A stretch of DNA of 64,000 nucleotides. Origin: WTFY01 sp026713925 (lineage in GTDB: Bacteria > Pseudomonadota > Gammaproteobacteria > UBA4575). The notes under the pieces were generated by a model. It had not been told where the DNA came from, searched no databases, and worked only from the letters and a program-made list of their open reading frames with translations. A program made the translations under genes and the position numbers. The stretch covers positions 372,001 to 436,000 of the forward strand of contig OY759361.1 in the NCBI GenBank assembly GCA_963662355.1, read 5' to 3'. Below, piece after piece: positions 35,683-43,724 of the stretch (the stretch's first letter is position 1; every line of letters begins with the position of its first letter).

Positions 35683-36051
35683 GCCATGCCACGCATCTGC
35701 GTGGTTACCGCGCACCTCTTTAAGACATGGTCAAGAAACGTACAAGGCCATACCCGCCTTTCGAGGCGGTTCCACTTTTTTACACACAACAGGGGATTCG
35801 GGCAGAAATCAAGAGTCAGCCTCAGCGAAGGGATTTCCGTCACCAGGAAAAATTGCCTCGCCAGGACCTCTGCGCCTGTGCAGGGAACCCAACTGGACAA
35901 CGAATATGGCCAATGGCTGGCCTAGGCTTCCCGCCGACAGGTCACGGCCGTGATCGGGACCAAGCACATGATGTCAGAGCAGCACAAGGTGATGCCCATG
36001 ACCAAGACTGGGTGGCAAAGAGGTAAGAGGCCCCATCTGAATTGAACGGCA
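35683..36051. other. gap between convergent ABC and dsbD genes
   Basis: About 370 bases. A 99-codon plus-strand frame (35727-36026) exists, but its product has no recognisable domain or ribosome-binding site, so I do not call it. No clear terminator hairpin found. Confidence 0.4.
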
Positions 36052-37968
36052 CTAGTCATTCAGACCGAACGTGACACTGCCCGCATGTTTGAAACGCTCA
36101 ATGTGCGATGCAAACCTGGATGCATGCATGAATCCGACCACACGGTAATTGCTCCACTCATCCCCCGTCGGGTCATAAAACAAAATCGCAGGCGGACCAA
36201 ACAGGCCCAGATGTTTCAACAGTGCCCGGTCCTGTTCATCGTGGTCCGTCACATCCGACTGCAGCAGTATGAAATCCTGCAACGCGCCCTGCACCTCGTC
36301 GTCACTGAACGTGAAGGCTTCCATCTCCTTGCAGGAAATACACCAGTCTGCATAAAAATCGAGCATGACGGGCTTGCCTCCTTCCACGGCCTTGCGAAGC
36401 GCTGCATCCAGTCCCCCGACGCCCTTGACCTGCTGGAAAGGCAGTGCATGGCCCGGGTACGCATCCGTTCCGGAACTGTCCTGCACAACATTGCGCGCGG
36501 TAATGCCCTGCAGTGGATGTAACAGGCTGTGACTGCCCGCTGCGGCACCGATGACCAGTACCGTGCCGTATACCATGGCGATGACCCCCAGTCCTTTCCA
36601 CAACCTGAACCAGCCGGAAACACCCTCGCGGACAGACTCCAGTGCACCCATGTAGACGGCAGACGTGATGAGCAAGGCTCCGGAAAGCAGCAGGACGATT
36701 GGCGCAGGAACGAAGCGGTCCAGCATCCAGATGGCAAGCGCCAGCAGCAACACCCCGGACACCGCTTTGACCGTACCCATCCAAGATCCCGCTTTCGGCA
36801 ACAACTTGCCCGCCGAAGTGCCAATCACCAGCAACGGTATGCCCATGCCCATGCTCAGCGCAAACAATGCGATGCCACCGAGTACGGCATCGCCGACATT
36901 GGCGATATAGATCAGCGCACCGATCAGGGGAGCGTTGATGCAGGGCCCGACAATCAATGCCGAGAGAAATCCCATGACCCCTGCGCCCGCATAGGAGCCC
37001 TGTTTCTGACTGGAACTGGCGGCATGCAACCTGGACTGCACCACGTGAGGAATTCGCAGTTCGTAGAACCCGAACATGGACAGCGAAAGCAGCACCAGTA
37101 CGCCCGCAAAGGTGCTCAGTACCCATGGATTCTGCAGCCAGATCTGGATGTTCTCTCCTGACAGCCCCACTACGATCCCGGCTGCGGTATAGGTCACAGA
37201 CATGGCCAGTACATATGCCAGCGACAGCCCGAACGCCCTGGATGCAGAGACGCTCTCGCCCTGTCCGACGATAATGCTGGACAGAATTGGAATCATCGGA
37301 AACACACAGGGTGAGAAGGCCAGCAAGATCCCCAGGCCAAAAAAGCTGGCTACCGTGAGCCAGAGTTTTCCTGAGGCAAGCAGGGCAGCGAGACGATCCT
37401 GCTCGGACTGGAAGGTAGAAGTGCTTGACGGACTGCTGCCTGGACCAGACGGTGTTGCGCGGTTCCCGGCGGCAGGGTCGAAATCAACCAGAAGTGTCTT
37501 GGTGAGAGGAGGATAGCAAAGACCGGCCTTTGCGCAGCCCTGGTAGGTCACCACCAGCCCTAGTGTACGGGCATCTCCTGCTACATGCCGTACCGGAACG
37601 CTGGCCTGGAAATCATAGTCAATGATAGTCACATCACCAAAGTACTCATCATGGATTTCCTGGCCATCGGGCAATTGCACCGCACCCAGAGTGACCCGGG
37701 CTTCATCCCCTGGTGTGACAGCGATCTTGTCCTTGTACAGGTAATACCCCTTTACAACCATCCAGTCCATCACGATGGTTCGGGCATCGCCTTGTCTTGC
37801 GACGACCTGAAAGGCAATGTCAGGATCAAGAAATTCCTGATCACCGGAACCGCTGAACAGCTGGGTGATCGTGCCGGGTAATGTTAACTTGGCACCGGAT
37901 TCCGCCAAGGCTGCAGGATGGCCCAATACGACTAGCACAATACAAAGCAGGGTGTACAGATTCTTCAT
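36052..37968 (-). CDS. dsbD: thiol:disulfide interchange protein DsbD
   Basis: A 638-residue inner-membrane reductant conduit. It has a signal peptide, an N-terminal periplasmic domain with the CAKAGLCYPP cysteine pair (about 150-160), an eight-helix central domain with FSPCVFPMIPILSSI and GPCINAPLIGALI Cys-Pro motifs, and a C-terminal thioredoxin domain with DWCISCKEME. It carries electrons from cytosolic thioredoxin to DsbC, DsbG and cytochrome c maturation. Its start overlaps the cutA stop (ATGA), the classical cutA-dsbD arrangement. Confidence 0.96.
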   Translation of the reverse strand: MKNLYTLLCIVLVVLGHPAALAESGAKLTLPGTITQLFSGSGDQEFLDPDIAFQVVARQGDARTIVMDWMVVKGYYLYKDKIAVTPGDEARVTLGAVQLPDGQEIHDEYFGDVTIIDYDFQASVPVRHVAGDARTLGLVVTYQGCAKAGLCYPPLTKTLLVDFDPAAGNRATPSGPGSSPSSTSTFQSEQDRLAALLASGKLWLTVASFFGLGILLAFSPCVFPMIPILSSIIVGQGESVSASRAFGLSLAYVLAMSVTYTAAGIVVGLSGENIQIWLQNPWVLSTFAGVLVLLSLSMFGFYELRIPHVVQSRLHAASSSQKQGSYAGAGVMGFLSALIVGPCINAPLIGALIYIANVGDAVLGGIALFALSMGMGIPLLVIGTSAGKLLPKAGSWMGTVKAVSGVLLLALAIWMLDRFVPAPIVLLLSGALLITSAVYMGALESVREGVSGWFRLWKGLGVIAMVYGTVLVIGAAAGSHSLLHPLQGITARNVVQDSSGTDAYPGHALPFQQVKGVGGLDAALRKAVEGGKPVMLDFYADWCISCKEMEAFTFSDDEVQGALQDFILLQSDVTDHDEQDRALLKHLGLFGPPAILFYDPTGDEWSNYRVVGFMHASRFASHIERFKHAGSVTFGLND

Positions 37969-38285
37969 GTGTTTACGTTTTCTGTGATCCAGTCAAGGTA
38001 AGTTTCGAGACCCATGGTAATGGGAGTGGCGATAAGCTCTGGAAGTTCGTAAGGATGATGGCTTTGCACATAGGATTCGAGCGCTGCATACCCGCTGGCT
38101 GTGGTTTTAATAAGTGCGACATGCTCAGTCTCCATGCACTCCTTGCCCTGCCACATGTAAACGGATTGTGCAGCGGGCAGAATATTCACGCAGGCAGCAA
38201 GTCGTGCCTGTACGATTCCCCGTGCAACCCGTCTGGCAGTATCGCCATCCGGGAAAGTGGTCAGTACCAGTAAATGTGAACTCAT
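37965..38285 (-). CDS. cutA: divalent-cation tolerance protein CutA
   Basis: A small trimeric protein of 106 residues. The family motifs ARGIVQARLAACVNILP (about 18-34), SVYMWQGK and HPYELPELIATPI are intact. The start at 38285 (MSSHLLVLTTFPD) gives the standard length; an upstream frame would add 24 unrelated residues. CutA is linked to copper tolerance and signalling, though its biochemical role is unsettled. It is coupled to dsbD by a 4-base overlap. Confidence 0.94.
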   Translation of the reverse strand: MSSHLLVLTTFPDGDTARRVARGIVQARLAACVNILPAAQSVYMWQGKECMETEHVALIKTTASGYAALESYVQSHHPYELPELIATPITMGLETYLDWITENVNT

Positions 38286-38567
38286 GGTGCATGATATATT
38301 GGAATCAGAATATCCAACAAGCCTCAGGACATGGTTTGCTGCAAGGCAACCAGACATCGGAATGCAGGCACGTGCTCTATGGAAGAACTTTCCTGCAGTA
38401 TCCGGGTACTACTCAGGGGCTATACGGTATACAGTACACTCAGGACCGCATAACATGTTACCTATTTCAATACAGGCTGGCTCCAGGGTCATGACATCTG
38501 AATTGCATGCAGAATCCGGTATTCAGGTAGCTCAGTCCGGACACACATTGTAGGGAGGGAGCCTGTC

Positions 38568-39029
38568 ATGTCGCGTACCCGAATCAGGTTGTTCCCCGTT
38601 CTGGCGGCAGCCTTTCTGATTGTCCCGATCATTGAAATCTACCTCCTGATCCAGGTCGGCAGCCTGATCGGCGCATTTCCCACGATTGGACTCGTTGTCC
38701 TGACCGCCATTCTGGGAGTCGCTTTGCTGCGTATACAGGGGTTCCATACCTATCTGAAACTCCAGCGGACCCTCAGCGAGGGCCGTAATCCGGCAATGGA
38801 GATGCTGGAGGGAGTTGCCCTGCTGGTGGGAGGAGCCTTGTTGCTCACCCCGGGGTTTTTTACCGATGTGATCGGGTTTGTCTGCCTGGTACCCTACACA
38901 CGCAGGCCATTGATCACATGGTGCATGGCCAGATTCGGCATCGTTTTCAAAAACACCCTGTACACCACCCATGTGCGCACTTCCCGCGGCAATGTCTATG
39001 AAGGTGAGGCCACCCGGCACGACGATTGA
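38568..39029 (+). CDS. fxsA: FxsA family membrane protein
   Basis: A 153-residue membrane protein with the FxsA pattern: IEIYLLIQVGSLIGAFPTIG, then ALLRIQGF, and a second hydrophobic block GGALLLTPGFFTDVIGFVCL. In E. coli its excess relieves phage T7 exclusion by F plasmids; the normal role is unknown. It lies directly upstream of groES in many gammaproteobacteria, as here, but is separated from it by the CIRCE-bearing promoter. Confidence 0.92.
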   Translation: MSRTRIRLFPVLAAAFLIVPIIEIYLLIQVGSLIGAFPTIGLVVLTAILGVALLRIQGFHTYLKLQRTLSEGRNPAMEMLEGVALLVGGALLLTPGFFTDVIGFVCLVPYTRRPLITWCMARFGIVFKNTLYTTHVRTSRGNVYEGEATRHDD

Positions 39030-39061
39030 GCAACAGACTGAAATTTCTTGAAAAAAACTGC

Positions 39062-39089
39062 TTGACATCAACCATCCTACCCGTATTAT
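39062..39089 (+). promoter_or_regulatory. groESL sigma70-type promoter
   Basis: TTGACA at 39062-39067 and TATTAT at 39084-39089 are 16 bases apart. The -10 element abuts the CIRCE operator, so HrcA binding would block polymerase. The leader to the groES ATG is about 95 bases. Confidence 0.75.
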
Positions 39090-39115
39090 TAGCACTCGCT
39101 AATTATGAGTGCTAA
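39089..39115 (+). promoter_or_regulatory. CIRCE operator (HrcA binding site)
   Basis: TTAGCACTC - 9 bases - GAGTGCTAA, a perfect match to the CIRCE consensus with the standard spacer. It predicts HrcA repression of groESL; hrcA itself is not in the window. Confidence 0.95.
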
Positions 39116-39192
39116 TAAAATTGATCGTATTTGACAACGCGAGTCGAGTGATCAAAAACCCAATTTACTGAAACTAAAAGGAGGCGATCCTG

Positions 39193-39483
39193 ATGAAGAT
39201 ACGTCCGTTGCATGACCGGGTGGTCGTCAAGCGTATGGAAGAAGAACGTACAAGCCCTGGTGGTATTGTGATCCCAGATTCAGCTGCAGAGAAACCGATC
39301 AAAGGTCAAGTGGTCGCAGTGGGAAATGGCAAGATCACTGACAGTGGAGAAGTGCGGGCACTGGATCTGAAAGCTGGAGACCAAATCCTGTTCGGAAAAT
39401 ATTCCGGCACTGAAGTGAAAGTCGAGGGAGAAGATTTGCTGGTGATGCGTGAAGACGACGTCATGGCAGTGATCGAAGACTAG
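39193..39483 (+). CDS. groES: co-chaperonin GroES
   Basis: A 96-residue subunit of the heptameric lid of the GroEL chaperonin. The start MKIRPLHDRVVVKR, the mobile-loop region EEERTSPGGIVIPDSA and the roof motif are standard. GGAGG lies 9 bases before the ATG. It is followed by groEL after 45 bases and is controlled by the upstream CIRCE element. Confidence 0.98.
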   Translation: MKIRPLHDRVVVKRMEEERTSPGGIVIPDSAAEKPIKGQVVAVGNGKITDSGEVRALDLKAGDQILFGKYSGTEVKVEGEDLLVMREDDVMAVIED

Positions 39484-39528
39484 CCCCTAACAATCAAACA
39501 GTATTAACGCATTTAGGAAGGAATAATC

Positions 39529-41175
39529 ATGAGTGCAAAAGAAGTATGTTTTGACGAAGATGCCAGACAACGTATGGCGAAAGGCGTCAATGTTTTGGCC
39601 AATGCTGTAAAAGCAACTCTGGGACCCAAGGGGCGCAATGTTGTTCTAGACAAGTCTTTCGGGGCTCCCACCGTAACCAAAGACGGAGTGTCCGTTGCAA
39701 AAGAAATTGAACTGGAAGACAAGTTTGAAAACATGGGCGCGCAGATGGTGAAAGAGGTGGCTTCGAAAACCTCGGACGTGGCCGGTGACGGTACCACGAC
39801 GGCAACGCTGCTGGCCCAAGCTATTGTACGGGAAGGAATGAAGGCCGTTGCAGCTGGCATGAACCCGATGGACCTCAAACGCGGCCTGGACAAGGCCGTT
39901 ATTACTGCAGTGGAAAGCCTGCAGGGTCTGTCCAAGCCCTGTGCGGATTCCAAAGCCATTGCCCAGGTAGGCAGCATCTCGGCCAATGCTGACTCGTCTA
40001 TTGGAGACATCATTGCTGATTCCATGGACAAGGTTGGCAAGGAAGGTGTCATCACGGTAGAAGAAGGAAACGCACTGGATAACGAACTGGAAGTCGTGGA
40101 AGGTATGCAGTTTGACCGTGGCTACCTGTCACCCTATTTTGTCAACAACCAGGACAACATGAGCGCAGATCTGGAAGACGCGTTCATCCTGCTGCATGAC
40201 AAGAAAATCTCCAACATCCGTGACCTGCTGCCACTGCTGGAAGGTGTAGCAAAGTCAGGCAAGCCCTTGATGATCATTGCAGAAGACGTTGAAGGCGAAG
40301 CCTTGGCAACACTGGTGGTCAACACCATCCGCGGCATCGTCAAAGTCTGTGCAGCCAAGGCCCCCGGCTTTGGTGACCGTCGCAAGGCGATGCTGCAGGA
40401 TATTGCAGTATTGACCGGAGGCACGGTGATCTCTGAAGAAGTTGGCCTGTCTATGGAAAAAGCCAGCCTCGACGATCTCGGCAGTGCCAAGCGCGTCATG
40501 GTTTCAAAGGAAGCCACCACGATTGTGGATGGTGCAGGTCAGGCGGGCGACATCAAAGGCCGTATCGACCAGATCAAGGCACAGATCGAGGATTCCACCT
40601 CTGACTACGACAAGGAAAAACTGCAAGAACGCATGGCAAAACTCGCCGGCGGGGTTGCGGTGATCAAGGTTGGCGCTGCTACAGAAGTGGAAATGAAAGA
40701 AAAGAAAGCACGCGTTGAAGATGCCTTGCATGCGACACGCGCTGCGGTCGAAGAGGGTGTGGTTCCTGGCGGTGGCGTGGCGTTGCTGCGTGCACGCAAT
40801 GCCCTGAGTGACGTGAAAGGCAGCAACCATGACCAGGATATGGGAATTGCGATTGCACGCCGTGCAATGGAAGAGCCCCTGCGCCAGATCGTTGCCAACT
40901 CGGGAGAGGAAGCCTCTGTCATCCTTGCAAAGGTCGATGAAGGCGAGGGCAACTACGGGTACAACGCAGCCACCGGTGAATTCAATGACATGATTGAAAT
41001 GGGTATTCTTGACCCCACCAAGGTGGCGCGCACTGCATTGCAAAATGCGGCTTCCATCGCAGGCCTGATGATTACCACACAGGCTATGGTGGCTGAAAAA
41101 CCGAAGGAAGAAGCACATGACCACCCGGGAGCTACCGATATGGCAGGCATGGGCGGCATGGGCGGCATGATGTGA
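39529..41175 (+). CDS. groEL: chaperonin GroEL
   Basis: A 548-residue chaperonin subunit that folds proteins in the cytosol with GroES. The ATP-site motif AGDGTTTATLLAQAI (about 85-99), the family signature AAVEEGVVPGGGVALL (about 404-419) and a GGM-rich tail (MAGMGGMGGMM) are all intact. It ends in a rho-independent terminator at 41202-41229. Confidence 0.98.
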   Translation: MSAKEVCFDEDARQRMAKGVNVLANAVKATLGPKGRNVVLDKSFGAPTVTKDGVSVAKEIELEDKFENMGAQMVKEVASKTSDVAGDGTTTATLLAQAIVREGMKAVAAGMNPMDLKRGLDKAVITAVESLQGLSKPCADSKAIAQVGSISANADSSIGDIIADSMDKVGKEGVITVEEGNALDNELEVVEGMQFDRGYLSPYFVNNQDNMSADLEDAFILLHDKKISNIRDLLPLLEGVAKSGKPLMIIAEDVEGEALATLVVNTIRGIVKVCAAKAPGFGDRRKAMLQDIAVLTGGTVISEEVGLSMEKASLDDLGSAKRVMVSKEATTIVDGAGQAGDIKGRIDQIKAQIEDSTSDYDKEKLQERMAKLAGGVAVIKVGAATEVEMKEKKARVEDALHATRAAVEEGVVPGGGVALLRARNALSDVKGSNHDQDMGIAIARRAMEEPLRQIVANSGEEASVILAKVDEGEGNYGYNAATGEFNDMIEMGILDPTKVARTALQNAASIAGLMITTQAMVAEKPKEEAHDHPGATDMAGMGGMGGMM

Positions 41176-41201
41176 TGTAGTGGCTTTTGCGTCCCATCTA
41201 C

Positions 41202-41229
41202 AAAGGCCTCGCATTGCGGGGCCTTTTTT
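41202..41229 (+). terminator. rho-independent terminator after groEL
   Basis: AAAGGCCTCGC / GCGGGGCCTTT form an 11-bp stem with one T-G wobble and an ATT loop. It runs directly into a T-rich tail. It lies 26 bases after the groEL stop. Confidence 0.88.
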
Positions 41230-41258
41230 ATTGCGTGAACATTGCGCATACTCGCCAC

Positions 41259-41807
41259 ATGCGCGTTGACCCTGCAAGCCACCTGATTTCCGGCGCATGC
41301 TATAGGCCTTCACCGAATGCGGATGAACGGCCCGCTGACTGTCAGCCTTCATTGATTGTCCTCCACAACATAAGCTTGCCCCCCGGCCAGTTCGGGGGAC
41401 CCTACATCGCACAGTTGTTTACCAATCAGCTTGAGGCCGACGCACATCCCCTTTTTGCATCCATAGCAGACCAAAGGGTGTCGGCACATGTGCTGATACA
41501 GCGTGACGGCAGAATCACCCAGTTTGTCCCCTTTGATCGCCGGGCCTGGCATGCCGGAGTCTCGAGCTACAGGGGACAGGAGAACTGCAATGACTTCAGC
41601 ATTGGGATTGAACTGGAAGGCACCGATCAACAGCCCTACGAGGATGCCCAGTATCAGGTTCTGGCAACATTGATTGACACATTGCGCATCGCCTACCCGG
41701 CTTTGAGCAAACGGGGGATTACCGGCCATTCCGATATTGCACCGCAGCGGAAAACCGACCCGGGACCGGCATTCGACTGGCAACGCCTGTGCAGGGAACT
41801 GGCATAG
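41259..41807 (+). CDS. ampD: 1,6-anhydro-MurNAc-L-alanine amidase AmpD
   Basis: A 182-residue cytosolic zinc amidase that cuts the peptide from anhydro-muropeptides during cell-wall recycling. The zinc ligands and motifs are present: IVLHNISLPPGQFGG with the first His, SAHVLIQRDG, WHAGVSSYRGQ, NDFSIGIELEG with the catalytic Glu, and GHSDIAPQRKTDPGPAFDW. The ATG at 41259 places the domain as in E. coli AmpD; the earlier in-frame ATG lies inside the groEL terminator region. Confidence 0.94.
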   Translation: MRVDPASHLISGACYRPSPNADERPADCQPSLIVLHNISLPPGQFGGPYIAQLFTNQLEADAHPLFASIADQRVSAHVLIQRDGRITQFVPFDRRAWHAGVSSYRGQENCNDFSIGIELEGTDQQPYEDAQYQVLATLIDTLRIAYPALSKRGITGHSDIAPQRKTDPGPAFDWQRLCRELA

Positions 41808-42062
41808 CCCCTTCATCTTGACCGAAACAGGGCCGCTGACTCATGTACAGGTCATGCGCGGGCAGCCCTGCAAAAACAGGCCGACGCCGTGGCCGGACCC
41901 TTCTCCAGGGATCGCCAGGGACACGGGCCGGGGTTTATTTTCAAGACAGGACTTTTATCTTGGCGGCATTTGAAAATAAAATGTGTACAATGCCCGTCAA
42001 CGGATGAATTCAGGATACTGTGGTATACCTGCTCACACAAAGTGACCGGCATGCCAGGATCA

Positions 42063-43652
42063 ATGTACGAGCAGTTACACAACAATCTCTCCCGGATCAT
42101 CAGGGACAGGCATTTGCATCTGTTGTCCGGCAGCAAGATTGGTCTGGAAAAAGAATCGCTGCGGGTAGACCGTGACGGAAAAATTTCACAGCAGGCCCAC
42201 CCGCATGCTCTGGGTTCCGCGCTTACCAACCCCTATATCACTACAGATTATTCGGAAGCACTGCTGGAACTCATTACGCCGCCCATGCAGGGGATCCCCT
42301 CAACCCTCGAGTTCCTGAAAAAAATCCATCAGTTCGTTTACGCGCGGCTGGGGGATGAGTCGTTATGGGGCGCCAGCATGCCGTGCGTAGTAGCTGGTGA
42401 TGAAAGTATACCCATCGCATATTACGGCGAGTCGAATCTGGGCATGATGAAAACTGTCTATCGCCGTGGTCTCGGGTATCGCTACGGCAAGATGATGCAG
42501 GTGATCGCAGGCCTACATTTCAATTATTCGATGCAGGACGGTTTCTGGTCGTACTATCACGATGTTTCCGGCCGTGCCTTATCGCTCCAGGATTTTGTTT
42601 CGGACCGGTATTTCGCATTGACGCGTAACCTGCAGCGTTACGGATGGCTAATCTATTATCTGTTTGGTGCGTCCCCTGCAGTCTGCAAATCTTTCTTAAG
42701 CGGACAGCCCGGCTCCCTGAAGCAGTTTGACAGCATCACGTATTACCTGCCCTATGCAACAACTTTGCGCATGGGAGATATCGGCTACAACAACAAGAAA
42801 GAAAGTGAAATCGGAATCAAGGCCTGTTACGACAGTGTTGACTCGTACATCAAATGTCTGGCCCGTGCCATCGAAACACCATTTCCCGAATATGAGAGGC
42901 TCGGTGTCAAGGTTGACGGCGAGTACCGCCAGCTCAATGCCAATATCCTGCAAATTGAAAATGAATATTACAGTACCGTCCGGCCCAAGCAGCCTTGTGC
43001 GGCTGATGAAAAACCGATTCATGCACTAGGCCAGCGTGGAGTCCAGTATATCGAGCTGCGCTCCCTGGACCTGGATTTGTTCGAACCGTTGGGCACCAAC
43101 TCCACTCAACTCCATTTTCTGGAAGCCTTCATGGTTTTCTGCCTGTTGCAGCACAGCCCATTGATCGAAACGGAGGAACGCCAGGCCATCGATAACAACG
43201 AGATCAATACCGCACACCATGGCCGTGACCCGGCGCTCAGGCTGACCAGAGGGCAGAAAAAGATTTCATTGCAGGCGTGGGGCCGGGAAATCCTGTGCGA
43301 GATGCAGGGCATCTGTGAAGCACTGGATGAATTGAGCCATTGTGACAGCTACCGCGATGCCTTGCGTCATCAGGTCGAGTTGATTGAAGATCCTGCGCTG
43401 ACACCCTCTGCAAAAGTACTGCACGAGATGCGCACCCACAAGGAAGGGTTTTTCGAAATCTCGAGCCGGTACTCCGAATTGCACCACAACCAGTTGTGCA
43501 AGCATCCGTTGGGTGATCAGGATACGGAGCATTTCAATAATGTGGTGCTGCAATCTGTTGAAAAACAACGCAAGATAGAGGCTTCGGATACCGTATCTTT
43601 CGATGAATTCCTGGAAAACTACTTCCGGCCAAGCTCTCCAAAAAAACCATGA
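42063..43652 (+). CDS. gshA: glutamate-cysteine ligase
   Basis: A 529-residue proteobacterial type 1 gamma-glutamylcysteine synthetase, the first step of glutathione synthesis. The N-terminal GLEKESLRVD, ALTNPYITTDYSEALLE, the region PCVVAGDESIPIAYYGES and the active-site loop QRGVQYIELRSLDLD are typical. The ATG at 42063 has AGGA just upstream and gives the family N-terminus; 42051 is an alternative. It precedes the selD fusion by about 70 bases, so thiol and selenium genes may be co-transcribed. Confidence 0.95.
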   Translation: MYEQLHNNLSRIIRDRHLHLLSGSKIGLEKESLRVDRDGKISQQAHPHALGSALTNPYITTDYSEALLELITPPMQGIPSTLEFLKKIHQFVYARLGDESLWGASMPCVVAGDESIPIAYYGESNLGMMKTVYRRGLGYRYGKMMQVIAGLHFNYSMQDGFWSYYHDVSGRALSLQDFVSDRYFALTRNLQRYGWLIYYLFGASPAVCKSFLSGQPGSLKQFDSITYYLPYATTLRMGDIGYNNKKESEIGIKACYDSVDSYIKCLARAIETPFPEYERLGVKVDGEYRQLNANILQIENEYYSTVRPKQPCAADEKPIHALGQRGVQYIELRSLDLDLFEPLGTNSTQLHFLEAFMVFCLLQHSPLIETEERQAIDNNEINTAHHGRDPALRLTRGQKKISLQAWGREILCEMQGICEALDELSHCDSYRDALRHQVELIEDPALTPSAKVLHEMRTHKEGFFEISSRYSELHHNQLCKHPLGDQDTEHFNNVVLQSVEKQRKIEASDTVSFDEFLENYFRPSSPKKP

Positions 43653-43724
43653 CAGCATGGGCAGAACCGGTACGGCAGTTAACACCGGCAAGCCCAAACC
43701 AAATTGACCCGATCGGAACATTTC

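Noticed and set aside
35727..36026. 99-codon frame between the ABC permease and dsbD
   Set aside because: Low-complexity, Arg/Gln/Pro-rich product without family resemblance or ribosome-binding site; left as intergenic.
39047..39078. Possible sigma32 promoter (CTTGAAA ... CCAT) before groES
   Set aside because: The spacing of about 18 bases is too long and the -10 element is incomplete; the sigma70/CIRCE reading is far stronger.
40504..41412. Minus-strand open frame of 302 codons opposite groEL
   Set aside because: groEL is unambiguous and the antisense product is rich in His and Cys with no domain, a usual shadow of groEL codon use.
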